Of a stretch of DNA of 59,870 bases, positions 48,005 through 58,095 are shown in pieces; within the stretch, counting starts at the first letter, position 1, and each line of letters begins with the position of its first letter. Origin of the DNA: Gilliamella sp. App4-10. Lineage in GTDB: Bacteria > Pseudomonadota > Gammaproteobacteria > Enterobacterales > Orbaceae. Location of the stretch: NCBI RefSeq assembly GCF_001690495.1, contig NZ_LZGS01000010.1:1-59870 (forward strand), given 5' to 3'. A model generated the notes under the pieces. That model saw nothing but the letters and a program-made list of their open reading frames with translations. It had not been told where the DNA came from and did no database searches. A program made the translations under genes and the position numbers.

Positions 48005-48498
48005 TGCGTTATATATTATCAATTTTAACCGAAAACGAACCCGGCGCATTATCACGAATTATTGGTTTGTTTTCACAGCGCGGCTTTAATATCGAAACGA
48101 TAACTACTGCACAAACCGAAGATCCGACTATGCACCGCATGACAATTCAAACTACCGGCGATGAACATGTGCTTGAACAGATCCAAAAACAGTTGCATAA
48201 ATTGGTTAATGTTTATCGCGTGCACGATTTAACCGAAGGACCGCATGTGGAGCGTGAAATCATGTTGGTAAAAGTTGCCGCAAAAGGTTCGGATGCGCGT
48301 GACGAAGTAAAACGTTGTGCCGATATATTTAGGGGATCGATTGTTGATGTGACTGCGACACATTACATCGTACAATTATCAGGTACGAGTGAAAAACTAG
48401 ACTCATTTTTAGCTTCAATTCGCGAAACTTGTAATATTGTCGAAACTGTACGCTCAGGGATTATTGGTTTATCACGTAGTGAAAAAACAGTCAAATAA
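48004..48498 (+). CDS. ilvH: Acetolactate synthase III small (regulatory) subunit
   Basis: 164 aa (E. coli 163). N-terminal ACT domain with PGALSRIIGLFSQRGFNIE; Asn11, Gly14, Ser17 and Asn29, which form the valine site in E. coli IlvH, are all kept, so feedback inhibition by valine is expected. The C-terminal domain has HVEREIMLVKV and ends GIIGLSRSEK. It overlaps ilvI by one base (TAATG). Confidence 0.96.
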   Translation: MRYILSILTENEPGALSRIIGLFSQRGFNIETITTAQTEDPTMHRMTIQTTGDEHVLEQIQKQLHKLVNVYRVHDLTEGPHVEREIMLVKVAAKGSDARDEVKRCADIFRGSIVDVTATHYIVQLSGTSEKLDSFLASIRETCNIVETVRSGIIGLSRSEKTVK

Positions 48499-48522
48499 CA
48501 ATATTTATTGTTAACATTTTTA

Positions 48523-48547
48523 ATTAAGGCGCATTGTGCGTCTTAAT
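48523..48547 (+). terminator. Hairpin after ilvH
   Basis: ATTAAGGCGCA (48523-48533) pairs with TGCGTCTTAAT (48537-48547), 11 bp with one G-U, loop TTG. Only a weak T run follows (GTTGTTAT), but it starts 24 bases after the ilvH stop. Confidence 0.7.
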
Positions 48548-49349
48548 GTTGTTATAAATATTAAAATAAAAAGGCATAAAGATTATAGTTATAATATAAT
48601 TCCGCTAAAAATAAAAAATAACAACGCTTTATTCCTAGAGCAATGTTAACCGTTAACTATGGGAAAAAGCGATAAAAATTGATGCTAAATTTCAGCTCCG
48701 ATCATCTAGCATATGAACTTAAATAAATTGTAAGGGAAAGCCGGATTGTTTATATGTCTAGATTAAAATAACCCACTAAAAACGCATATGGGAGTTTACC
48801 TGAAATCGCTTTATGTGGTTTGCCATATTATATTAATCAATTAGTTAATCTTTATTTTTCTATCTTTTGAACCGCTAAATATTTTTGAATGAAGCCATAT
48901 CAACATTAAGGGTCGTATTACTCTTCCTGCTTTTTCTTTTGTTTCTGGGCTGGCAGGTTGAGTGAATTTTTCATTTATATGAGGGTTATCCCCCTATTTT
49001 ATTGGTTCAAAAATAGATTAATTTCTAGTTAACATATCCAGAAATCTATACCGCTTCAGCATAAATTTATTTTTCATTTAACAGGTTAAAAAACATACTT
49101 AATAAAGTATGGCGTTGCCTAAACCGCTTTTTAAATAAAGGCGTTAAGCAGCTACCAGATACTCGTTTAGTTAACAGATATTATTGATATTAAGCAAAAG
49201 TATTGATTAAAAAGGTTAACGTTGCGTTAAAATGGTTTATACTCTGTTCCCATTATCGTTTATGCTTAAAACAATACTATAAATAACGATAAGCCAATCA
49301 CCTCATTAACAATAAAATATAGAGATTTTAGGGAAAATAGGAAAACAAT
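48548..49349. other. 800-base non-coding region before the T6SS island
   Basis: AT-rich DNA with stops in all frames. It holds one stretch that reads like a lost gene end on the plus strand (49080-49187, listed separately). Nothing else is supported: no tRNA, no att-like repeat and no intact frame with a ribosome binding site. AGGA ~10 bases before ATG 49350 serves vgrG. Confidence 0.5.
49080..49187 (+). pseudogene. Possible 3' remnant of a lost gene
   Basis: A frame reads NRLKNILNKVWRCLNRFL then NKGVKQLPDTRLVNRYY and stops with TGA at 49185-49187. Upstream in the same frame there are stops (TAA ~15 bases before 49080). The composition looks protein-like, in contrast to the DNA around it. 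I cannot name the family. It may mark what stood here before the vgrG island was gained. Confidence 0.25.
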
Positions 49350-51830
49350 ATGGACAACACGCTTAATCACTTAATCGGTGAATTTGGGGACGGATTAGTG
49401 ACGGGTTTAGGGGGCGTTAGCCATAATCGCTATAGCTTAACTGTTGAGGGGCTGCGCTCGCCGATTTCGGTTTGGCATGTTGACGGTAATGAGTCGTTAA
49501 ACCAGCCTTGGCGTTATGTGATTACTTTTACCAGCTCTGACAAAGCGTTATCCATTGATTCCGTGCTTAATCAAAAAGCCACATTCTCTTTTAATCCTGT
49601 TATCCATCAACCGTATCAAAGCGTAATGTCAACAATCTCATCATTAAGTGACTTACCGTCGGTGAATGATAAACGCACCTTGTATGGGGTGATTACTGAG
49701 TTTAGTCTGTTATCGGTCAATAAAGAGGAAGCCCACTATCAGGTGGTATTATCTTCGTGCTTAGCACGGCTGGCTATTGGGCAACATAATGCCATATTTC
49801 AACAGCAAAGCGTGGTGAGTGTAGTTGAAGACGTGCTGCGCAGTCATGGTTTAACGGGCATTGATTACCGTTTAGAGTTAAAAGAGAGCTATCCTGAGCG
49901 GGAGTTTATCACGCAGTGGCAAGAGAGTGACCTTGAATTTATTCAACGCTTATTGGCTGATGTGGGTATCTGGTTTCGCTTTGAAACCCACGCCGAGCAC
50001 CACTGTGATGTAATGGTGTTAAGTGATTATGAGCAAGGCTATGCGCAGGTGGCTAATATTGACGATAAACCACCCAGTGGCACGCTCGATAGGGGCGTTG
50101 AAAGTGTGTGGGATATCAGCCTGCATAGTGAAGTGGTGGTCTCCTCAGTCAAGGTACAAGACTATAACTACCGTGATGCCCTCGCTGATTTACAGGGGGA
50201 AGTTAACACCCAACCCAAAGACCTGACCACCTATGGCAGCGACTATCGTTATGCTGAGCACTATCAAGGCTTAGCGAGCAACGGACAGGGAAATCCACAC
50301 ACTCATGGTGAGGATAATAGTGATAATGACCATAACACTTACGATAATCAGATTGAAAGCGGTCAGTGGTATGCCCGTATTCGCCATGAACAGGCGATTA
50401 GCCAGAAAATTATCCTCAAAGGCAAGAGTAACCGCTATAATCTTGCTCCCGGTCAATGGATTAACCTCAACGGCAGCCCGCTGGCAGATATCAATGACGG
50501 TATCATCATATTAAGTGTACAAGGGCAGGGTAACCGCAGTGATGCTTATGCACTTACCTTTACCGCCATGCCCTATCAAGCCTTAAAACCCTATCGCCCT
50601 ACGCCCATACGCTGGCCACAAGTCAGTGGTACTTTACCGGCAAGGGTCACCAGTCCCGACAATGACATTTATGGCTATATTGATACCCAAGGACGCTATC
50701 GGGTTAAATTTAACTTTGATTTAAAAGAGTGGAAAAGTGGCATGGAAAGCTTGTGGGTCCGTTTAGCCAAACCGTATGCGGGTAACACCTATGGCTTTCA
50801 CTTTCCCTTAATTGACGGCACTGAAGTGGCCATCGCCTTTATGCAGGGCAATCCCGATAGGCCGTATATCGCCCATGCGATGCATGACAGTGCTCACCCC
50901 GACCTTGTTACCACCATTAACAAACACCGCAATGTGATTCGCACGCCGGCTAATAACAAACTGCGCATGGATGATAAACGCGGGCAAGAGCATATTAAAC
51001 TGGCCACCAAATACGGCAAAACTCAACTTAACATTGGTCACTTAGTTAACGAAAAAAAACAACCCCGCGGTGAAGGCTTTGAACTGCGCACTGATGAATG
51101 GGGAGCGATTGCTGCCAACAAAGGCTTATACCTAACCACGCAAACCCAGCCGAAAGCGCAAGGCAAACAGCTCGATATGCAAGCGGCAATAAGCCAACTT
51201 GAAAATGCCCTCTCCATTGCCAAAGCCCTACAAAATGCCACCACCCAGTCCGAGGCGCACAGCGCCGATACCGACAGCCAAGCGCAACTTAAAGCCAACT
51301 TAACTCAGCTAACCCAAAGTGGCCTACTGGCCTATGCGCAAGAAGGCATGGCCCTAACTAGTCCTGAAAACATCCAACTGACAACAGCTAGCAGCCTCAC
51401 CTTAACCAGCGAACATCAAACTGATATCAACGCTTTAAACAACGTCACCCTCTCATCGGCTGAAGCGATTGGCTTATTTGCGCAAAAATCGGGCATGAAA
51501 CTGTTTGCTAACCAAGGCGATATTGAAGTGCAAGCCCAAAATGCTAACCTCAATATGGCCGCCAAGCAAGATATTAAAGTGAATAGTGTGGATGGTGAGG
51601 TAACTATCACAGCGAGCGATGAACTAACACTTATTTGTGGTGGCTCTTATATCAAAATCAGCAGTGAAGGCATCGAACTGGGCACGCCAGATAATATCTA
51701 TCTTAAATGTAATGTACAACAAAAGATGGGGCCGGCGAATATGGATATAGATGTTTTATTACCTGCTGGTTGTGAATCGGCAATACAAGAAGCGGATAAG
51801 CTACAAAAAGCAAATGTAAAACTTGGATAA
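49350..51830 (+). CDS. vgrG: Type VI secretion spike protein VgrG
   Basis: 826 aa. The gp27-like part spans ~1-380 (LYGVITEFSLL, REFITQWQESDLEFIQRLLA, GIWFRFE) and a gp5-like OB domain ~420-510 (PARVTSPDNDIYGYIDTQGR, ESLWVRLAKPYAGNTYGFHF, GTEVAIAFMQGNPDRPYI). The beta-helix is followed by a DUF2345-type C-terminus (~640-780) with SLTLTSEHQTDINAL. No enzymatic extension is seen, so cargo is carried by the adaptor and effector that follow. Its DNA is clearly more GC-rich than the genes on either side, which suggests separate ancestry. DUF4123 gene starts three bases after its stop. Confidence 0.95.
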   Translation: MDNTLNHLIGEFGDGLVTGLGGVSHNRYSLTVEGLRSPISVWHVDGNESLNQPWRYVITFTSSDKALSIDSVLNQKATFSFNPVIHQPYQSVMSTISSLSDLPSVNDKRTLYGVITEFSLLSVNKEEAHYQVVLSSCLARLAIGQHNAIFQQQSVVSVVEDVLRSHGLTGIDYRLELKESYPEREFITQWQESDLEFIQRLLADVGIWFRFETHAEHHCDVMVLSDYEQGYAQVANIDDKPPSGTLDRGVESVWDISLHSEVVVSSVKVQDYNYRDALADLQGEVNTQPKDLTTYGSDYRYAEHYQGLASNGQGNPHTHGEDNSDNDHNTYDNQIESGQWYARIRHEQAISQKIILKGKSNRYNLAPGQWINLNGSPLADINDGIIILSVQGQGNRSDAYALTFTAMPYQALKPYRPTPIRWPQVSGTLPARVTSPDNDIYGYIDTQGRYRVKFNFDLKEWKSGMESLWVRLAKPYAGNTYGFHFPLIDGTEVAIAFMQGNPDRPYIAHAMHDSAHPDLVTTINKHRNVIRTPANNKLRMDDKRGQEHIKLATKYGKTQLNIGHLVNEKKQPRGEGFELRTDEWGAIAANKGLYLTTQTQPKAQGKQLDMQAAISQLENALSIAKALQNATTQSEAHSADTDSQAQLKANLTQLTQSGLLAYAQEGMALTSPENIQLTTASSLTLTSEHQTDINALNNVTLSSAEAIGLFAQKSGMKLFANQGDIEVQAQNANLNMAAKQDIKVNSVDGEVTITASDELTLICGGSYIKISSEGIELGTPDNIYLKCNVQQKMGPANMDIDVLLPAGCESAIQEADKLQKANVKLG

Positions 51831-51833
51831 GTT

Positions 51834-52787
51834 ATGGATAAAATAAATAAATCAATGCAAATGCAAGATATTGAGACTGTTTTTCAACAGATTATTGCGC
51901 TGTCATTAAAAAATGATGCAAATTTTTACCTTATCTATCAATCACATGACCAAAAGACCCGTTTAACTGATTTGATTGCAGAAAAAAAATTAACGTTATT
52001 TCGATATATCAGCTATCAAATCAAACACACACCGGGACTGATTGAACTTGATTTAAAAAATGAAGAAGATCAAATCATTTTAAAACAAAGTATTCAAGAA
52101 TTTTATTTAGCTCTCGATCCTAAAACAGTGTTACTTGCAAAACCACGTTCTGTATATGGCTGGATTTATTCCTCATTTAATGCGGATGTATTAGCACAAG
52201 AGTTAGGAATAGTTGCCATTCAACCCTCAAGTGACGGTAAACAATTATTGCGTTATTTTGACCCATCGGTGTTACCACCACTGTTAAATATTTTCATTTT
52301 GGCGCAAAAAAAAATATTACTTAATCCTGTCCATTCATGGTTATATCTTAACAGTGATGGCCATTTAATTATTGAAAAAAATCCTCGAAATGAGCGTAAC
52401 AATCTTATTGGTAATTTGGGGATCATCAAGCAACAATGGCAACAAATAAACTGGATCGAAAGCCGTAATCAAACGCTTGCTCGTTATCATTTTTTTCACC
52501 CAGAATATAGCTTAACTGAAAGTGAAGCTGATTGCATTATTATGCAATCTTTTCAAAATGCCACCCTCAAAGGATACCATGATAAACGAGATCTAGCCGA
52601 ATATGCTTATCGCAGTTTAGTTATACATCCCGAATTTATTGAACATCCGATTGTTATTGGAGCAATAAATCAACATCGGCACCAATCACTAATAAAACAA
52701 TTACAAACTATAACCCCAGCACAATGGGATATGGTAGCGGATGAATGTATCATTAATACAAAGGAAATAAATAATGGGTTTATGTGA
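51834..52787 (+). CDS. DUF4123 T6SS effector-loading adaptor (Tap/TEC type)
   Basis: 317 aa. The DUF4123 core lies in ~25-165 (ANFYLIYQS near the start, then FYLALDPKTVLLAKPRSVYG and LLRYFDPSVLPPLLNIF), and the typical helical C-terminal extension follows. Such proteins hold one specific effector and load it on VgrG. It sits between vgrG and the effector gene and overlaps the latter by 14 bases, the standard order for this class. Start at ATG 51834, with GGATAAGTT before it. Confidence 0.88.
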   Translation: MDKINKSMQMQDIETVFQQIIALSLKNDANFYLIYQSHDQKTRLTDLIAEKKLTLFRYISYQIKHTPGLIELDLKNEEDQIILKQSIQEFYLALDPKTVLLAKPRSVYGWIYSSFNADVLAQELGIVAIQPSSDGKQLLRYFDPSVLPPLLNIFILAQKKILLNPVHSWLYLNSDGHLIIEKNPRNERNNLIGNLGIIKQQWQQINWIESRNQTLARYHFFHPEYSLTESEADCIIMQSFQNATLKGYHDKRDLAEYAYRSLVIHPEFIEHPIVIGAINQHRHQSLIKQLQTITPAQWDMVADECIINTKEINNGFM

Positions 52788-55700
52788 AAAATGCCAATCT
52801 AAAGGTCTACCAATTTATCCCGTTCGTTATGCTGTTGCACCTAAATATATCAAGGCAGATTTACCCTCATGGGCAAAAAACGATATGCTGCCTATTTTAA
52901 AAGGAGATAGCAAATATGTGCTAAGAACCATGCGAGCAGGCTATCTTTATGTGTTATGTCAGTATGAAGACAACATGACAGATTTAGATATCTCCATTTA
53001 TAGGGTCGATGAACAAGGTGGATTTTGGCAACAAGATATTAGCAAAGAGCAAGATATATTAAGATTTGACGATACCCTAATTGAAGAAAACCTTTCTATA
53101 CCTTTCAATGATATACAAACAACTTGCGGCAATAGTGCCCATTTATCAAGCAATATCGCCTTTATTACACTGTCAAACCCCGAAAAATGTGAAAAAACTT
53201 GGCTTGCCTTTAGTGAACATAAATGGAGTGCTAAGACTTTAAAAAAATACCGGATTGATGAAGATAAACGTAACTTGCGAATGCAACTTATCAAACCAAA
53301 GCAATGGTTAAATTCGCAAACCAACGGCATTGGTATAACTACCGCTAATCAGGAAGCTATCGCCTCAACCTTGGATATCCAAAACCTTGATGATTTTAAA
53401 GAAAGAATCACAACATCCTTACCAAAATTTAAAAGCATTAACTACTCATTTTGCTTTCCGTATTTGTATGATAATAAACCATTAGACAAAAGTACGCTTT
53501 CGCAAAGTGCTATACTTAGCCAACCATTTACATATGATAAACAGCTATTCAAAAAACGAAGTACATTAGCACCTTGGCAATCACTAACCAAGCCAGTTTA
53601 TGACCCAATCACCCCAAAAGAGCTGTATTCAGTCTATCTACATAAAAAAATGATGTCAGCCGAACGTAACAGCACAGATTGTTCACCGATGATGGTAGTA
53701 TTAAACGACAGTATTGGTATTGCTGCCGAATTAAGCCATTGGGGTAACAGTGCATTAAATTCGTTTAGAAAAATAATGACAGAAAGACAGCGTGAAAATG
53801 CCACTTGTAGTGGTATTGCAATGCTTGAAGCAGCAATCAAAAACAGAGATCTTGCGGACAGTGAAGAAGATTTTAAAAAACAGATAAAAAACACCAATAG
53901 AAAATACCTTTCTGATGCAAAATATTTTAATAAAAAAGTAAAACCTCATGATATTGGTGTTTTAGGAACCGATACAACCCGAATCATCCCATGGAGCGAA
54001 GAACAAAAAGCCCAAGGCCAACGTGTTATTAATATGGTGAGTGAATCTAAAAACTATAATTTTGTTTCCCAATATCCTAATCCCTATTTAACCGATATAG
54101 AACAAGCGGTAAAAAGTACAAAATATAGTGCCGCAATATTAGTCCAATTTGTACAAGAAAACTACCTGCTTGAAGAAATGGGTGAAGAAAGACACGCACA
54201 AGTTTTTGAACAGGTATTTAAATTAAATAAACAAGCAGAGATGGTAAACATTAAACGCTTAGATATTAAATTAGCAGCAATAAGAATCGAATTTGAAGCT
54301 AAAGCTCAGGCGTATAAAGCAGCATGGCATGAAAAAAATAAAACCGAACAATCGGCCGAAAAGCGTTGGCGCAAATATGAATATCATTTAAACAAAGATT
54401 ATAAACTCTATAAAGAAAAATATGCCGCTTTTTTGCAAGAGGCTGAAAACTATATTGCAGGATTATTAAATGATTTAATTTTATGGGTAGATTGCAGTAA
54501 GCAAAAAGAAAGGCATCCAATTTCATTATCGGCCGATGATTTTGCACAAGATGATGATAATTATTTGGCGTTTGCCAACGATATTTTAATGACCTTAGGC
54601 ATGCAAGCCCAAAGTAGTAAAGTTACCCAGTTATTCACCCAGTTAATTGAGGACAAAAACTTAGAGGGTCATAATATTGTGTGGTCAGCGGCGTTTGCTC
54701 ATCGCAAATTAGATAAAGAAAAACAAAAAAAATGTGTCAACTTCTTATTATCATTAAATAAAACAACCCAATTAAAACCGCAATCTTATGGCGAATTCTT
54801 AAATAAATTAGAAACAGTATTAGAATTTTATCAAGCCGAATCAGCAGAAAGCAATGCCATGATAGGTATCGCTAATAGCATTGCCAATATCAGGAACTCA
54901 CTTTTTGACCCAAAAAATGAACATAAAGAATTAGATTTAACTAAAGAGTTCTTTTCGTTATTTGAAAGCGAACGAAACTCGTTAGTTGATGGTGATTCGA
55001 TAGATAACCAAGTCACAGCCGCCTATTTGCGCCCAATTAAAGAGGGAAGCTGTGCTGTACTTATTTCTTTATTAAACTATATACAAAAAATGGGCGGTGA
55101 TTTATCGTCAGAATTTGCCGAAGCTTTTTTAGTAGCCATATCGCCAACAAGACTATCTAAAACTGCGCTAAAAATGAGAATGGTGTCATACCATAAATGG
55201 GCCAACAATTTAACAAGTGCCTTATATTCTGATATCAAAAATGTCGGCGAAAAGCTGGCAAACGCCTCACAAAAAGCCACCAACCTGATTAAACAACATA
55301 TCACCAATGAAAAGGTTGGCGCAAGCTTTACCGCGGCAATATTGGGGGTACATATCATGAAGATCTATTATATAGTGACCGATAACTCATTAAAAACCCA
55401 AGCCCAACAAAACCAAGCCGATTACCAATTAACTATGGCGGTATCGGCATCCATGGCAGCAAGCTTTCGACTAGTTACCGTATATGCCAACAAAGGACAA
55501 ATTAATGCCAAATTACTGTCCAATATGAACTTTTTAGGCAATTTTTTTGGAGTGATAGCGGGGTTAATTGATATTGGTTTAAATTGGAACGAGGACACTT
55601 CAGAGAAAGATCAGACTCAAAAAACATTATATTATGCATCTCTATTTACCTTGATTGTATCCACCACCGATTTATTTTTACAAATGGGTAAAACCAGTTT

Positions 55701-56130
55701 AATTAAAATCATGGAGCGCGGGATTCAATCATTGGCTACTCTATCTGTAAAATTTGTTTTAACTCGAAGTGTTACTTTTCTTACAGGAAGAGCACTTTTG
55801 TTAATCACTGCATTGGCGTTAAATCCATGGGTTAGTCTGGGTATCTTTTTACTTCAACTATACTTTGAATTAACTAAAGATGATGATATCGAAGAGTGGT
55901 TAAAACGTTGCCGTTTTGGTAGCGCGCAAAATTGGGGTAATAGTAAATACTCTTCTCGCTATAAATCGTCTAAGGAAGAAATTGCAGCACTGCAAGCGAT
56001 CTTTAAAAAATATGAAGATGAGCTAGCCGAATATTACGCCGAACAAGAACAAAAACGTATCAAAGAAAATATGCCAGTATTCTCATCGAGCGATTGGCAA
56101 ATTATTGATAATTGGCCTATCCCTCAATAA
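52774..56130 (+). CDS. VasX-like T6SS membrane-targeting effector
   Basis: 1118 aa, AAGGA at 52760-52764 before ATG 52774. The N-terminus matches the VasX N-terminal region: CEKCQSKGLPIYPVRYAVAP with Cys4 and Cys7, then YVLRTMRAGYLYVL. A long helical, charge-rich middle (~450-560, coiled-coil-like) follows. The C-terminal third has hydrophobic helices at about 852-868, 918-938, 951-971 and 1001-1035. VasX of Vibrio cholerae permeabilises target inner membranes in a colicin-like way, so a pore-forming toxin is expected here; no enzymatic motif was seen. The downstream membrane proteins are the likely immunity genes. Confidence 0.85.
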   Translation: MGLCEKCQSKGLPIYPVRYAVAPKYIKADLPSWAKNDMLPILKGDSKYVLRTMRAGYLYVLCQYEDNMTDLDISIYRVDEQGGFWQQDISKEQDILRFDDTLIEENLSIPFNDIQTTCGNSAHLSSNIAFITLSNPEKCEKTWLAFSEHKWSAKTLKKYRIDEDKRNLRMQLIKPKQWLNSQTNGIGITTANQEAIASTLDIQNLDDFKERITTSLPKFKSINYSFCFPYLYDNKPLDKSTLSQSAILSQPFTYDKQLFKKRSTLAPWQSLTKPVYDPITPKELYSVYLHKKMMSAERNSTDCSPMMVVLNDSIGIAAELSHWGNSALNSFRKIMTERQRENATCSGIAMLEAAIKNRDLADSEEDFKKQIKNTNRKYLSDAKYFNKKVKPHDIGVLGTDTTRIIPWSEEQKAQGQRVINMVSESKNYNFVSQYPNPYLTDIEQAVKSTKYSAAILVQFVQENYLLEEMGEERHAQVFEQVFKLNKQAEMVNIKRLDIKLAAIRIEFEAKAQAYKAAWHEKNKTEQSAEKRWRKYEYHLNKDYKLYKEKYAAFLQEAENYIAGLLNDLILWVDCSKQKERHPISLSADDFAQDDDNYLAFANDILMTLGMQAQSSKVTQLFTQLIEDKNLEGHNIVWSAAFAHRKLDKEKQKKCVNFLLSLNKTTQLKPQSYGEFLNKLETVLEFYQAESAESNAMIGIANSIANIRNSLFDPKNEHKELDLTKEFFSLFESERNSLVDGDSIDNQVTAAYLRPIKEGSCAVLISLLNYIQKMGGDLSSEFAEAFLVAISPTRLSKTALKMRMVSYHKWANNLTSALYSDIKNVGEKLANASQKATNLIKQHITNEKVGASFTAAILGVHIMKIYYIVTDNSLKTQAQQNQADYQLTMAVSASMAASFRLVTVYANKGQINAKLLSNMNFLGNFFGVIAGLIDIGLNWNEDTSEKDQTQKTLYYASLFTLIVSTTDLFLQMGKTSLIKIMERGIQSLATLSVKFVLTRSVTFLTGRALLLITALALNPWVSLGIFLLQLYFELTKDDDIEEWLKRCRFGSAQNWGNSKYSSRYKSSKEEIAALQAIFKKYEDELAEYYAEQEQKRIKENMPVFSSSDWQIIDNWPIPQ

Positions 56131-56149
56131 TTATATAAGGAATTCGATT

Positions 56150-57103
56150 ATGCCTTACGCAAAATATGATGGTAACGACCCTATCTATAAAGATAAAGAG
56201 CAGCTATTAAAAAAAACCGGTATTAGTATTACCGATCCAATCCTACCGCCCAAAAATTTGGTTAAACTAACCGGCACCCTATCCGAATTTAAAGGTCTAT
56301 TTTGCTATGCACCACTTGGTGATGGCGCTTATTTAAGTGACGAGCAAAAACAAAAACACAACAATCAACTTAGAAAGGGCGCACTACTTGCTACTTTAAA
56401 TGGTAATAGCATTGCTGCGCTGGCTGGCTTGGGGCATGCTAATGGTAATGACCGTAGTAATGATTTAGATGCTCAGTATATCACTGCCAAATTAAACGGC
56501 ACCATCACGTTAAAAGGTTGGCTCGGTTTTTATAAATTTAATGATGGTGATCAGGTCGAGGTGGTCGCCGAAAAGCATGCTGACCATTACGAAGTGTACG
56601 CCATGCTTAAACCTAGTGAACAAATTATCTCACTTGTCCCTTTATGTTTTGCGGGGCGTAACCAAGCATTAAAACGCTATCATTTACCTTTTTTTATTAT
56701 TTATGTTGTTTGCACCTTGCTCATGAACTATTTTTTTCTCGATTTTAGTTTAGAAAATCTGACCATTGGTTTTAGTACATTAGGGGTAATATTAGGGACA
56801 GCTTTTTTTATGGTTTATAGAAACTTTATAGCAACGAATGTTACCCTCGCCGAGCGAATTTTTACCGTGTTGGGTTGGCAAGATGTCACCAATATCAATT
56901 TAGTAAAAATAAGTAAACAATATATAGTTAGATTAATTGAACAAGGTAAATATTCAACTAAATATGATATTACCGATCAATATATTAGACCCCCAAAACC
57001 TGGCGAAGGGTGGGGTTTTTTTTACTACGATCCAGAGGTATTATGCAAAAAAGGCAGGCCTCCTTTACGCGTTAAAAATAAAAACAGAAAAAAAAGAAAA
57101 TAA
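56150..57103 (+). CDS. Two-TM membrane protein, tandem paralogue 1 (candidate immunity protein)
   Basis: 317 aa from ATG 56150 with AAGGA at 56137-56141, 19 bases after the effector stop. Residues ~1-165 are soluble (MPYAKYDGNDPIYKD, LTGTLSEFKGLFCYAPL, a short Gly/Ala stretch SIAALAGLGHANGN). A membrane hairpin is at ~179-197 and ~205-223. A basic cytosolic domain (~230-317) ends in a Lys/Arg-rich tail (KNKNRKKRK). I recall relatives labelled only as putative T6SS proteins. A cognate immunity role against the pore-forming effector is inferred from position, membrane topology and copy number. Confidence 0.7.
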   Translation: MPYAKYDGNDPIYKDKEQLLKKTGISITDPILPPKNLVKLTGTLSEFKGLFCYAPLGDGAYLSDEQKQKHNNQLRKGALLATLNGNSIAALAGLGHANGNDRSNDLDAQYITAKLNGTITLKGWLGFYKFNDGDQVEVVAEKHADHYEVYAMLKPSEQIISLVPLCFAGRNQALKRYHLPFFIIYVVCTLLMNYFFLDFSLENLTIGFSTLGVILGTAFFMVYRNFIATNVTLAERIFTVLGWQDVTNINLVKISKQYIVRLIEQGKYSTKYDITDQYIRPPKPGEGWGFFYYDPEVLCKKGRPPLRVKNKNRKKRK

Positions 57104-57122
57104 TACGTTAGAGAATATTATT

Positions 57123-58076
57123 ATGCCTTACGCAAAATATGATGGTAACGACCCTATCTATAAAGACAAAGAGCAGCTATTAAAAAAAACCGGTATTAGT
57201 ATTACCGAGCCAATCCTACCGCCCAAAAATTTGGTGAAATTAACCGGCACCCTATCCGAGTTTAAAGGTCTGTTTTGCTATGCACCACTTGCTGATGGCG
57301 CTTATTTAAGTGACGAGCAAAAACAAAAACACAACAACCAGCTTAGAAAGGGCGCACTACTTGCTACTTTAAATGGTAATAGCATTGCTGCGCTGGCTGG
57401 CTTAGGGCATGCCAATGGTAATGACCGTAGTAATTATGTGCAAGCACAATATATTAGCGCCAAATTAAATGACACCATCACGTTAAAAGGTTGGATCGGT
57501 TTTTATAAATTTAATGATGGCGATCAAGTCGAGGTGGTCGCCGAAAAGCACGCTGACCATTACGAAGTGTACGCCATGCTCAAACCCAGTGAACAAATTA
57601 TCTCGCTCATTCCGCCATGTCTAGGGGGAAGAAAACAAGCCTTTAAGCACTTTTATATACCTTTTTTTATATTTTATATTGTTTGCACTCTACTTATGAA
57701 CTACTTTTTTCTCGATTTTTCGTTGGAAAATCTGACCATTGGTTTTAGTACATTAGGGGTAATATTAGGGGCAGCTTTTTTTATGGTTTATAAAAATTCA
57801 ATCGTGACATACATTACCCTTGCCGAGCGCATTTTTACAGTATTGGATTGGCAAAATGTCACCAATATCAATTTAGTAAAAATAAGTAAACAATATATAG
57901 TTAGATTAATTGAACAAGGTAAATATTCAACTAAATATGATATTACCGATCAATATATTAGACCCCCAAAACCTGGCGAAGGGTGGGGTTTTTTTTACTA
58001 CGATCCAGAGGTATTATGCAAAAAAGGCAGGCCTCCTTTACGCGTTAAAAATAAAAACAGAAAAAAAAGAAAATAA
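57123..58076 (+). CDS. Two-TM membrane protein, tandem paralogue 2 (candidate immunity protein)
   Basis: 317 aa. The N-terminal 160 residues differ from paralogue 1 at only a few positions (for example NYVQAQYISAKLNDT for NDLDAQYITAKLNGT). The region before and in the first helix differs more (LIPPCLGGRKQAFKHFYIPF). From about codon 246 to the stop, and through the 19-base gap to the next gene, the DNA is identical to paralogue 1. The second helix reads LGVILGAAFFMVYKN. GAGAATATT precedes the ATG; no good ribosome binding site is visible, so translation may depend on the gene upstream. Confidence 0.7.
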   Translation: MPYAKYDGNDPIYKDKEQLLKKTGISITEPILPPKNLVKLTGTLSEFKGLFCYAPLADGAYLSDEQKQKHNNQLRKGALLATLNGNSIAALAGLGHANGNDRSNYVQAQYISAKLNDTITLKGWIGFYKFNDGDQVEVVAEKHADHYEVYAMLKPSEQIISLIPPCLGGRKQAFKHFYIPFFIFYIVCTLLMNYFFLDFSLENLTIGFSTLGVILGAAFFMVYKNSIVTYITLAERIFTVLDWQNVTNINLVKISKQYIVRLIEQGKYSTKYDITDQYIRPPKPGEGWGFFYYDPEVLCKKGRPPLRVKNKNRKKRK

Positions 58077-58095
58077 TACGTTAGAGAATATTATT

